From Flavobacteriaceae bacterium (lineage in GTDB: Bacteria > Bacteroidota > Bacteroidia > Flavobacteriales > Flavobacteriaceae), in the NCBI GenBank assembly GCA_013215095.1, contig JABSPM010000095.1:1-64000 (forward strand): a stretch of 64,000 nt of DNA, given 5' to 3'. Positions 56,250 to 64,000 of the stretch are shown in pieces; the stretch's first letter is position 1; the number at the start of each line of letters is the position of its first letter. A program made the position numbers and the translations under genes. The notes below the pieces were generated by a model. That model was given only the letters and a program-made list of their open reading frames with translations. It was not told the DNA's origin and searched no databases.

Positions 56250-58616
56250 TTAATTAATAAATAAATAGGTTATTTTTCCATATAAGCTTCTACCAGGTTT
56301 TTGTACTGAGAAATTGTCATATACTTTTGCATCGGTTAGGTTTTTACAATCAAATGCAAAACGCCATCTTCTATTTTTTGGGACAAAAATGATTGAAAAA
56401 TCATTAACAAATTGAGATGGTATAGTAGTTTTAGAGCTTTTTACTCCATTAATTTCCCACGCTCTAAAAAACTCATTTACATATGACATGATATTAATAA
56501 AACGAATAAAATATTTGTTATGTTTTTTGGGTTTTAATATGTATGTAGATTGAAAATTACCAAACAAATAAGGTGTATTAGGTATTCTTGCACCTATATA
56601 TTCTTTTGTAAGAATACCGAACTCATCAACTCCTCTTAATCTAGTATCTATATATGTAGCATTTAAACTTAGATTTAATTTTTTATTAAGTTTAAGTTCT
56701 AAGCCTAATTCACTTCCAACTGAAGAAGTATGTAAAAAATTAGAATAAGTAACTAAAATATTAGAAAGTGTAGTAGGTAAAATTCGATTTTTAGTATTTC
56801 TATAAAACAACCCCAACCTCACAACCATCATTTTATTTAACAAATTATATTGGGTGTTAAAATTTAAATTATGACTTGTTGACGACTTAAGGTTTGGATT
56901 ACCCCTTTTTGAAATATAATCACCAAAGACTTCTTCACTATCTGGCTGCCTAACGGTATATTCGTAACCTGGAAATAGAATCAGATTAGGTAATATTTTA
57001 CATTTAAAAACTTGGCCAAAACCTATATTTGAAGAAAATGAGGTGTTTATTTTATCAAACTCATTAGTAACCTTAAAAACAACTGCTTTTATTTTAGTAT
57101 AATAATGTTTAAATGAAGTATTACTAATTAATTTTCCTCTCAAAAATTTAGATTCTAGAGAAGATCCAATAAAATTATTTAAAAGCGATTGTGGTGTTTT
57201 AAATGGGTCTGTTTCATAGGTAGCAGTACCTGCTTTATCTTGACCTGATAATTTTCTTTTTGAAGTAAAGAAATTAAAGTTTAACTTTAATTTTGAATTA
57301 ATTTTATATGATATATTCTCTCGTGCGTACCATACTCGCTGATTTATTTCAGGAGTACGGCCTTGATTATAAATACCACTTTCACCTATTGTAAAACTGT
57401 CTGTATAACTACCATCCCAAAAATAAGTATGTTTTGATAAATCTTCAAAATAGGTATATTCATAATTATATCCAGCAATTATATCTACATCCCATTTTTT
57501 ATTTTTTAAACTAGTTTTCCTCCAATTTAAAGCCGCACCAATAGTATATTCTTTAGAAAAAGTTTCCCCCCAAGGATGTATCGCTGTAAAACCATGCTGC
57601 CATTCTTTATTTGTTAGAGTAAAAGATGAAATAATGCTTAAGTTATCTGCCCAATTTAAATCATTAAATCCTGCTTGTAATTTAACTAATCCAAAATCAT
57701 ATTTATCATTAAATCGTCTTGCTCTACCCTTTTTTGTATTATACAATTCATCTACAACAATATTGACATCATCCATCCAATAATCGTTATCAGAATGGCG
57801 GTAAACTCCATCAATACTAGCATAAAACTTTTTATTTTCTAGGGGCTTAAAATAACTATCTAAAGTTACTTCGTGAGAATTCCATGATCCATAAGAATTA
57901 CCTATTTCCAAAGATTTTTCTTTATCTTTTTTTGTAACAATATTTATTATACCACCTAATGAATCTGAGCCAAATTTTATAGGTATAAGACCTTTGTAAA
58001 TCTCAACCCGATCAACCATGCTTAAAGTTAAATTTTTTAACTCAAAACCTCTACCCAGTAAGTAAACTGGAATTTCATCTACAAAAACCCTAACATCTTT
58101 ACCATCTATACCATTTAAACTAATATCAATATCGCTACCTATGCCTCCTTGTTGTCTAATTCTTAAACCCGCAGCAGTATTTAAAGCTTCTATTACCGTT
58201 TTAGAAGAATTTTCAAACTCTTTAAATTCGATTACCTCAGGCTTATAAGGTAATTCTTTAAGTTTTTTAATCTTACTTTTACCATAAATAGAAACTTCAT
58301 CTAACTCATTTTGTAAAAGCTTCACTTTAAAATTAACTACTTCGTCATTGTCGTTTACAACTACATCTTTTTCAACAGTCTCAAATCCTAAAACAGAACA
58401 CACCAAAACATATTTTCCATTAGGGACTTTACTTATCGTAAACTTTCCATACTGATTTGTTGCTGCTCCAATAACAGTATTTTTAAGTACTAAATTAGCC
58501 AACTGTAATACTTCACCATTATCAGATTTAACTATACCTGTAATATTTGACTGCGCATACAACATCGGGGAGCATATAAAAAATACACAAACCCAAAAGG
58601 GGTTTATTGTTGACAT
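56250..58616 (-). CDS. TonB-dependent outer membrane receptor
   Basis: 788 residues. A signal peptide (~1-22) is followed by a carboxypeptidase-regulatory-like domain (~23-105, ITGIVKSDNGEVLQLANLVL), a plug (~120-230, AAGLRIRQQGGIGSDIDISLNGIDG and SLGGIINIVTK) and a beta-barrel ending in an aromatic-containing strand. No RagB/SusD partner is present, which argues for metallophore rather than glycan uptake. The partner is the DUF4374 lipoprotein. Transcription starts from a palindromic divergent promoter shared with the AraC gene. Confidence 0.92.
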   Translation of the reverse strand: MSTINPFWVCVFFICSPMLYAQSNITGIVKSDNGEVLQLANLVLKNTVIGAATNQYGKFTISKVPNGKYVLVCSVLGFETVEKDVVVNDNDEVVNFKVKLLQNELDEVSIYGKSKIKKLKELPYKPEVIEFKEFENSSKTVIEALNTAAGLRIRQQGGIGSDIDISLNGIDGKDVRVFVDEIPVYLLGRGFELKNLTLSMVDRVEIYKGLIPIKFGSDSLGGIINIVTKKDKEKSLEIGNSYGSWNSHEVTLDSYFKPLENKKFYASIDGVYRHSDNDYWMDDVNIVVDELYNTKKGRARRFNDKYDFGLVKLQAGFNDLNWADNLSIISSFTLTNKEWQHGFTAIHPWGETFSKEYTIGAALNWRKTSLKNKKWDVDIIAGYNYEYTYFEDLSKHTYFWDGSYTDSFTIGESGIYNQGRTPEINQRVWYARENISYKINSKLKLNFNFFTSKRKLSGQDKAGTATYETDPFKTPQSLLNNFIGSSLESKFLRGKLISNTSFKHYYTKIKAVVFKVTNEFDKINTSFSSNIGFGQVFKCKILPNLILFPGYEYTVRQPDSEEVFGDYISKRGNPNLKSSTSHNLNFNTQYNLLNKMMVVRLGLFYRNTKNRILPTTLSNILVTYSNFLHTSSVGSELGLELKLNKKLNLSLNATYIDTRLRGVDEFGILTKEYIGARIPNTPYLFGNFQSTYILKPKKHNKYFIRFINIMSYVNEFFRAWEINGVKSSKTTIPSQFVNDFSIIFVPKNRRWRFAFDCKNLTDAKVYDNFSVQKPGRSLYGKITYLFIN

Positions 58617-58662
58617 TTATATAATTTTAATCTTATTTTAATTTATTCTAAATAAATATAAT

Positions 58663-58682
58663 TATATTTGTTAACAAATATA
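58663..58682. promoter_or_regulatory. 20-bp palindrome with two divergent -7 boxes
   Basis: TATATTTGTTAACAAATATA is a perfect palindrome centred between the receptor gene (ATG at 58616, minus) and the AraC gene (ATG at 58745, plus). Each half is TATATTTG, an exact match to the Bacteroidota -7 consensus TAnnTTTG, so the two divergent promoters overlap completely. A bound regulator would control both. Expected leaders are ~50 nt (receptor) and ~65 nt (AraC). Confidence 0.6.
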
Positions 58683-58744
58683 TACAGTTAAAGACAGTTC
58701 TAACCTACGTAAAAAGAAAAAAAAAATACGCGAAACGAAATATT

Positions 58745-59725
58745 ATGGTGTTTAGAATGTTTAATAAAAAAAATAAAAAAATTATTTATAATTCAGATAA
58801 AGAAAATTGTAGATTAAATAATAATGAAAATAAAGTTAAGTACTCACACAAAATTCTTAGCGGTTGGCTAAACGAAATAAGACAAGAAAATTATAGAATT
58901 ACATATGGAGATAGCAAAATAAATAAACCTACTAATTTATTGTTTGAGTTAGAAGGTGAAACTGTTGAAATGCATTTTACACTAAAAGGTAATACTAAAG
59001 GTCACCTTAATGATTACAACTTAGAATTTGAATATAGAAATAATACTCATAATATATTTTATTGCAACAATATAAATGGCGAAATTGAGCTAAATGCAGA
59101 GAATATTTGTTTTTTAAAAATTAATATCGAACCCAATTTTTTTAAAAAATATTTACCAAACGAAGATTTGTTTTTAGAATTTAAAGAAATTTTAAATAAA
59201 AAAAAAGCTGGCTTTTTAGGACATTATAATTTTCCAATTACATCAGATATGATGTCTAAGGTTCAAGATATTATTAATTATGATTGGACAAATAAATACA
59301 GAAGTTTATTTTTTGATTCTAAAATATTAGAACTTTTATTATTACAATTAAATCAAATAGCAACTTATGAAATAAATTTATGCAATCAACCCAACAGTTC
59401 CAAAGAGTTGATTAGTAAAATGATTCATGTTAAAAAGATTATACTAGATAGATTAGATCAAAATTTGTTAATATCAGATTTAGCAAAAATTATTTTCACA
59501 AATGAATTTACACTAAAAAAGGAATTTAAAAAACAGTATGGATCTACTATTAACGGTTATATTTTTGACGCAAAGATGAATAAAGCCAAAGAGCTTTTAA
59601 TTAAAAACAATCTTACTATCAGAGAAGTATCAGAATTAATTGGATATAAAAATCCACAACATTTTTCTACAGCTTTTAAACGAAAATACGGTTTTAGTCC
59701 AAGTAAATTAAAATGTTTAATATAA
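58745..59725 (+). CDS. AraC-family regulator (PchR/YbtA-like position)
   Basis: 326 residues. The C-terminal ~100 residues hold two helix-turn-helix motifs with the family signature (IREVSELIGYKNPQHFSTAF, KRKYGFSPSKLK). The N-terminal ~220 residues form a beta-rich sensor domain without named motif. It is divergent from the receptor gene and preceded by the palindromic promoter. PchR and YbtA activate pyochelin and yersiniabactin genes when their siderophore is bound, and this protein is the obvious counterpart. The gene is very AT-rich. Confidence 0.9.
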   Translation: MVFRMFNKKNKKIIYNSDKENCRLNNNENKVKYSHKILSGWLNEIRQENYRITYGDSKINKPTNLLFELEGETVEMHFTLKGNTKGHLNDYNLEFEYRNNTHNIFYCNNINGEIELNAENICFLKINIEPNFFKKYLPNEDLFLEFKEILNKKKAGFLGHYNFPITSDMMSKVQDIINYDWTNKYRSLFFDSKILELLLLQLNQIATYEINLCNQPNSSKELISKMIHVKKIILDRLDQNLLISDLAKIIFTNEFTLKKEFKKQYGSTINGYIFDAKMNKAKELLIKNNLTIREVSELIGYKNPQHFSTAFKRKYGFSPSKLKCLI

Positions 59726-60743
59726 TTCTAATACACACATTGGAGTTACTACCTTTACTATTTTAAGACCACTTAAATTAAACGAAGTGTCTTATAATTA
59801 TGGTAAAATTAAACATGATAATAATTTTTGAATTAACAACTTGCAAAATCTGGTTAAAGTGGTTCTTCTTTATATTTGGGGAAGTTTGCACAGCTTAACG
59901 AGTAGTTTATATTGCTAAAAATCAAGTAAATAAAAGCATAACTACTTAGTTTTTAGGATGATATTTATTATCTTTAAGAAGAACTGTGGTAAAAAACAAG
60001 TGATTTTTAATTAATTTTTCACTAAAGTATTTCTATATTCCTAATCGTAAATTATTCCTGATTTTGCTATTGCAAAAGCTTGTTTAAATTTTTATTTCGA
60101 TTAACACATGTAGCATTAATTTAGTCTTGTGCTCTAAAGAAGCAACACATCAGTGTTGATATCATAATTATCTCTGGTTTTCTTTATACTGAAACTAAAA
60201 ACCTTGTCTACCTTTAAAAACCAAATCTCATTTGGTCACAAGGGACACTTTATGTAAAAAAACTTAGCGACGCATTGCGGTAAGACAAAACCTACTTAAA
60301 AATAAATTTAGTTACAGTGTATTATAGCCAATCAAATTTAGACCTAAATAAAAGTGCAATATATAATCTCGTTTAACTTTATTTTTTTTTAAACCGCATA
60401 AAAACACACAAATTACATTAAGAACTCTCAAGCAATTGATTCAAGATTATTTATAACTCAAAAGCATATTAAAACATACAATATATTAATACATTTCAGA
60501 ACCTCTTATACTGCAAATTTCGTTCTAAAGAACAGCTATATTTAAAACTAAAATCAACCTGATTAGCAGATAAAAAAACATATTTTAAGATTTTGAACAA
60601 GGTAGATTTACATTTCAAAAACGAAAATCCAAAACACTAAAATATTACACTTAGTCGATGCTTTCTTACACTTAAAAGGTGTTTTTCTAAAAAAAAAAAA
60701 CTATATTAGAATGCCCTTTTTAAAATAAACACCCCAAATTCTG
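59726..60743. other. 1-kb AT-rich spacer without gene
   Basis: No frame with family resemblance on either strand. Near the AraC stop, a weak AAGACCACTT/AAGTGTCTT hairpin (59765-59793) may end the AraC transcript. TGGAGTTACTACCTTT at 59741-59756 matches 15 of 16 bases of the left end of the IS3-type element at 20440, possibly an IS relic. The remainder looks like decayed, stop-rich sequence. Confidence 0.5.
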
Positions 60744-62603
60744 GTGAAAAGAACGATTAACCTAATTATAATGTTTTACATTATTTCCAATATTGTATAT
60801 GGAAAAAACTGTGAAATAACACGAGAAGCTAGCAATGCTTTTGTAGTGACACGATTTTCTAGTGCTCCACCTAGTGTTAGCCTAAATGCTTATCCAAAGT
60901 TTTCTGAATACATAAGCTTAATGACCCGATTTGCTACAACATATCCAGAACTGTGTCAGCTTATTACTATTGGATACTCTACAGAAGGAAGAGCGCTTTT
61001 GGTTTTAAAAATTTCTGACCATGTTACAGTTAATGAAGCAGAACCTGAGTTTCTCTATACCTCATCTATGCATGGTGACGAACTTACTGGTTACCCTATA
61101 ATGCTAAAGCTAATAGAAGAATTACTTACAAAATATAATAAGGATGAAGAAATTACTAATATTGTTAACTCTACTCAAATATTCATTAACCCATTAGCTA
61201 ATCCAGATGGCGCCTATGGACCAATAGGTTCAATACATTCTGACATCATCTATCAACCAAAACGCAATAATGCCAATGAAGTCGATTTAAATAGAAATTA
61301 CCCCGATGACATCAAAGGGCTTCACCCCTACGCAAAACATTTTGAAAAAGAAACAAAAGCATTTATGGCGTTTGAAGCTAAACATCGTTTCGTGCTATCT
61401 GCCAACTTCCATTCTGGAGAAGAAGTCACTAATTATCCTTGGGATAATAAATCTAATCTACATCCAGACCATCAATATTTTGAGCATGTCTGCCAAAATT
61501 ATTCAATCCAAACCCAAAATGATAGTCCCAGTAACTATTTCGAATTTGACCCAGATGCCGATCAATACGAAAGCAAAGGTGTTACCCATGGTGCTTCATG
61601 GTATCTTGTTTTTGGTACACGACAAGATTACATGAACTACTACAGGCAAGCGAAAGAAATTACAATTGAATTATCAAAAGACAAATTCCCAGAAGCGACA
61701 AAACTAAAACACTATTGGTCGTATCAGAGGCAAGCACTTTTAAATTTTATTAAAGAAGCTAATAATGGTCTACAGGGCCATATTACGGACAGTCAAGGGT
61801 ATCCAATTGAAGCTAAAATCACCATAAAAAATCATGACAATTACAACTCTTGGGTAAAATCTAATAAAGACTTAGGCGATTACTATCGTTTACTTCATCA
61901 AGGAATATATGAAATAACCTATGATGCTGTAGGGTATAAATCAGTAACAAAATATGTTCTCATAAAACATGGCGAAAAAACAACTCAAAATATCGTTTTA
62001 TCTCATGAAAATGCATCTTTTGATTACCCCAATCATAACGCCAATTTAATGGTAAACCTCAACAATGCGGCACACACTAAATGGTATAATAAAACACCTG
62101 AAAATTTAAACTATAGTAAAAAACAATCGAATCTTGGCAGCATCAATTATAATTTTAAAGGATATTACTCCAATACAAAAGACGGTATTTATTTTAATAG
62201 TCATAGTACAATTAAATTAGAAGAAGTTACTATAAACGCTAATAATACTGGTGCAATAGAAATTCAGCTCGTAAATTCAAAAACTCAAGTTATTGACAGC
62301 AAAATATTATTTATAGAAGAAGATGGTATACAAACTATAGAACTTGATTTTATTATTCCCAAAGGAAAGAACTATAAATTAATTCTAAAAGATACGTCAG
62401 AGGACTTACAACTATTTTGCAACCCCTCCGAAGGTGATTTTCCTTATCACAACAAAGCCATTACGCTTACAAAAAGTAGTAAAGGAAAAACCTATTATCC
62501 CTATTTCTATAACTGGAAGTTTGAAACCATATCAAGACTAAAGCATATTGCAGGTTTTGACGCTGCTTCTAAAACAACTGCCTCAACTATTTATAAGCCC
62601 TAA
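60744..62603 (+). CDS. Secreted M14-family zinc carboxypeptidase
   Basis: 619 residues from a GTG start at 60744, which supplies the basic n-region of a signal peptide (KRTINLIIMFYIISNIVYG); the ATG at 60771 would lose it. The M14 zinc ligands are in SSMHGDE (His, Glu) and in NFHSGEE (His). DLNRNYP and the late Glu in TIELSKDKFPEA complete the site. A carboxypeptidase-regulatory-like beta domain follows (~345-420, LQGHITDSQGYPIEAKITI). The C-terminal ~180 residues are beta-rich and unassigned; no classical T9SS tail is evident. Confidence 0.9.
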   Translation: MKRTINLIIMFYIISNIVYGKNCEITREASNAFVVTRFSSAPPSVSLNAYPKFSEYISLMTRFATTYPELCQLITIGYSTEGRALLVLKISDHVTVNEAEPEFLYTSSMHGDELTGYPIMLKLIEELLTKYNKDEEITNIVNSTQIFINPLANPDGAYGPIGSIHSDIIYQPKRNNANEVDLNRNYPDDIKGLHPYAKHFEKETKAFMAFEAKHRFVLSANFHSGEEVTNYPWDNKSNLHPDHQYFEHVCQNYSIQTQNDSPSNYFEFDPDADQYESKGVTHGASWYLVFGTRQDYMNYYRQAKEITIELSKDKFPEATKLKHYWSYQRQALLNFIKEANNGLQGHITDSQGYPIEAKITIKNHDNYNSWVKSNKDLGDYYRLLHQGIYEITYDAVGYKSVTKYVLIKHGEKTTQNIVLSHENASFDYPNHNANLMVNLNNAAHTKWYNKTPENLNYSKKQSNLGSINYNFKGYYSNTKDGIYFNSHSTIKLEEVTINANNTGAIEIQLVNSKTQVIDSKILFIEEDGIQTIELDFIIPKGKNYKLILKDTSEDLQLFCNPSEGDFPYHNKAITLTKSSKGKTYYPYFYNWKFETISRLKHIAGFDAASKTTASTIYKP

Positions 62604-62605
62604 AT

Positions 62606-62664
62606 GATTAGTGTCCGATAAAAAAAACCTCAATAATTGAGGTTTTTTTTATCGGACACTAATC
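62606..62664. terminator. 59-nt perfect palindrome, bidirectional terminator
   Basis: Two perfect 29-nt arms surround a single central A (62635). Each arm holds GTGTCCGAT, an A8/T8 run and CCTCAAT. It lies between the convergent carboxypeptidase and proteorhodopsin genes, 2 nt after one stop and 18 nt from the other. The inner GC-stem plus T8 on both strands fits bidirectional termination. The outer arms are unusually long for a terminator and could come from an IS end. Confidence 0.8.
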
Positions 62665-62682
62665 GTTTTTATTCATAAGAAA

Positions 62683-63423
62683 CTATACTTCTTCACTTTT
62701 AGTAGAACTTATAGCTAAGGAGTAAATGACAAGTCCAAATCCTATTTTATTAATTGCATCACCTATGTTATATATAACATCCATAGATAATAGACCATTT
62801 AGACCGTCGTACCAACCTGGAGTACCTGCCATGTAGCCTAGCGGGTAAATAGACCAGCCTACTAAAACAAACCAGCAAAGAGTTTTATGCGCCTTGAGAA
62901 CAGCGCCACCAGCTTCGACTGCTAGTTTCTTGGCAGATCCTAACCAAATTTCATAAACGATGTAGAAGTAAGCTATCCCAGATAAAAGACCCCAAACTTG
63001 CGCTTGGTCTCTGTAGACAGATTCACCAAAATAACCAGTAACGAGCATTATTACAGAAGCAAAAATCAATTTCCACATCAGTACTTTCTTAGCACCTGCA
63101 ACTTTTAAAATAAGATAAAACTCAACGCACATTAACGGTACTGTAAGAATCCAATCGACATATCTAAAGAAGGTCGGTGATTCTGCATTAGTTGCCCAAT
63201 AATCACGCATGTACCAATAGTGCACAGCAGCTATAAGTGTAATTAAACCAGAAACTAGAATTGATGTCTTCCATTTTTTATCAAAAGTATTCATCGAAAG
63301 GAAGAAAAATACAGATGCAGCCATCATGGCCATACACCCAACAAAAAAGGTAAAACCGACATAATCATCTTGTGCCATTTTTGGCAGAAGTGAAATTGCA
63401 TTAAAAAATGTATTCATAATCAT
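62683..63423 (-). CDS. Green-type proteorhodopsin (light-driven proton pump)
   Basis: 246 residues from ATG 63423 (MIMNTFF; ATG 63417 equally possible). The longer frame from 63471 would run over the promoter. Seven membrane helices. Proton acceptor Asp90 and donor Glu101 with Thr94 form the DTE motif in RYVDWILTVPLMCVEFYL. Met98 is at the spectral-tuning site (position 105 in the first described protein), typical of green-absorbing flavobacterial forms. The counterion-partner His68 and the retinal Lys226 in DAINKIGFG are present. It pumps H+ out on illumination. Retinal should come from the divergent blh product. Confidence 0.97.
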   Translation of the reverse strand: MIMNTFFNAISLLPKMAQDDYVGFTFFVGCMAMMAASVFFFLSMNTFDKKWKTSILVSGLITLIAAVHYWYMRDYWATNAESPTFFRYVDWILTVPLMCVEFYLILKVAGAKKVLMWKLIFASVIMLVTGYFGESVYRDQAQVWGLLSGIAYFYIVYEIWLGSAKKLAVEAGGAVLKAHKTLCWFVLVGWSIYPLGYMAGTPGWYDGLNGLLSMDVIYNIGDAINKIGFGLVIYSLAISSTKSEEV

Positions 63424-63440
63424 AAATATTTTGTTAATAT

Positions 63441-63495
63441 TGTTTAACAAAAATACAAAATAATTAAACAAAAATTTATTTTTTGTTTAATTATT
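63441..63495. promoter_or_regulatory. Divergent proteorhodopsin/blh control region
   Basis: On the minus strand, TTTTTGTTTAAT (from 63474) and TTTTTGTTAAACA (from 63453) are 21 nt apart, the same arrangement as upstream of the photolyase operon. TATTTTTG at 63455-63448 is a good -7 box for proteorhodopsin. On the blh side, a second copy of the first site in opposite orientation makes a 16-bp perfect inverted repeat (arms 63459-63474 and 63480-63495, spacer 5 nt). Confidence 0.6.
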
Positions 63496-63522
63496 ATTTT
63501 TAAAACACTTAAAAAATACTCC

Positions 63523-64000
63523 ATGATTTATTTTAAACAAATTCAACTTATTGGCTCCGTTTTTTTACTTTGGATAACGACTCAAGCAAATGCTGCCTTT
63601 GAAAATCTTATTGGCTTGAGTCTTATTTTGTCATTAGGAATTCTTCATGGTTCTAATGATTTAAAGCTAATAACCAATAAGTCGAAACAATATTTCAATT
63701 ACCTTCACCTTTTAATATACTATGTTATAGGAATTATGATCACCTTTGTAATGTCGCTCAAATTCCCAGTAGTATGCGTTTTATTGTTTATAGTGATTAG
63801 CAGTTACCATTTCGGCGAGCAACATTTTGCCAATAAAATTAAAAATAATTTTAAAGGTAAATGGCTATTTTATTGCAGCTATGGTTTACTTATTTTTTCA
63901 TCTATATTTATTGCACACAAAGATGCTGTCATAGGAATTTTCACAGGAGCAATTGGAGATTTCTATTGGGATCAAATGATCACAAGTCTATTTTTTATAT
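63523..64000 (+). CDS. blh: Beta-carotene 15,15'-dioxygenase, Brp/Blh family (3' truncated)
   Basis: 159 codons are visible; the gene runs past the window end. Several membrane helices and the family motifs GILHGSNDLKL and SSYHFGEQHF, which supply iron-ligand His residues, are present. Blh cleaves beta-carotene into two retinals, the chromophore of the adjacent proteorhodopsin. It is read divergently from proteorhodopsin across a 100-bp shared control region. Confidence 0.93.
   Translation, partial: MIYFKQIQLIGSVFLLWITTQANAAFENLIGLSLILSLGILHGSNDLKLITNKSKQYFNYLHLLIYYVIGIMITFVMSLKFPVVCVLLFIVISSYHFGEQHFANKIKNNFKGKWLFYCSYGLLIFSSIFIAHKDAVIGIFTGAIGDFYWDQMITSLFFI

Noticed and set aside
22412-58616. 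Salicylate-capped yersiniabactin or pyochelin orthologue
   Set aside because: No salicylate synthase, isochorismate enzyme or salicyl-AMP ligase is present; the starter enzymes are FAAL, ACAD and PKS.
63424-63471. N-terminal extension of proteorhodopsin from 63471
   Set aside because: The extra residues fall on the TATTTTTG -7 box and composite operator, so this is promoter DNA.
1-64000. CRISPR array, rRNA operon or prophage genes
   Set aside because: No regularly spaced repeats, rRNA stretches or phage structural genes were seen.

Overview
The window is AT-rich and looks like the chromosome of a marine member of the Flavobacteriaceae (Bacteroidota). The taxonomic evidence is a type IX secretion sorting tail (first gene), TAnnTTTG-like -7 boxes, DUF4290, DUF493 and START-like genes in flavobacterial style, a MurA with Asp at the usual active-site Cys, a DUF4374/TonB receptor pair, and a Met-tuned proteorhodopsin next to blh. 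I cannot name the genus from the sequence.

Layout. 1-3.6 kb: the end of a secreted serine endopeptidase, a decayed metallophosphoesterase and an Acr3-type arsenite exporter. 4.1-10.5 kb: one plus-strand operon of nine genes (TetR-like regulator, ABC1 kinase, folE, a 74-aa unknown, SDR, glutathione peroxidase, TspO, SRPBCC protein, DNA photolyase). This gene mix is typical of light or photo-oxidative stress regulons. 10.7-19.6 kb: housekeeping genes (PhnA-like, murA, DUF4290, DUF493, NTPase, recQ, fmt, HU, yqgE, class IV aminotransferase, START-like). 19.7-22.3 kb: a tRNA-Met followed by IS debris, namely a decayed IS4-type transposase, an IS3-type element with damaged orfA, and a truncated chimeric ORF.

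22.4-59.7 kb: a minus-strand hybrid NRPS/PKS locus of about 36 kb with a divergent AraC regulator. Reading with transcription, it encodes a TonB receptor, a DUF4374 lipoprotein, a small membrane protein, a Baeyer-Villiger-type monooxygenase, a FAAL-acyl-CoA dehydrogenase-ACP loading protein, two AT-deficient PKS proteins, and three NRPS proteins with three cyclization domains. All three adenylation domains carry a cysteine-type code. It also encodes an embedded thiazoline oxidase, a methyltransferase-like insert, a type II thioesterase, two unrelated thiazoline-reductase candidates, a MATE exporter, a HAD phosphatase and an Sfp-type phosphopantetheinyl transferase. My inference is a yersiniabactin/pyochelin-logic metallophore in which an unsaturated fatty acyl-polyketide tail replaces salicylate: a lipo-tris(thiazoline/thiazole/thiazolidine). 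Its uptake machinery and regulator are in the same locus. Two lesions interrupt the pathway as sequenced: an in-frame TGA in the first PKS and a one-base frameshift in one reductase. They mean either recent decay or sequence errors.

60.7-64 kb: a secreted M14 carboxypeptidase, a 59-nt perfect palindrome acting as a bidirectional terminator, a green-type proteorhodopsin and the start of divergent blh. The proteorhodopsin promoter shares a 34-bp composite element with the promoter of the photolyase operon nearly 60 kb away, which suggests common control of the two light-related loci.
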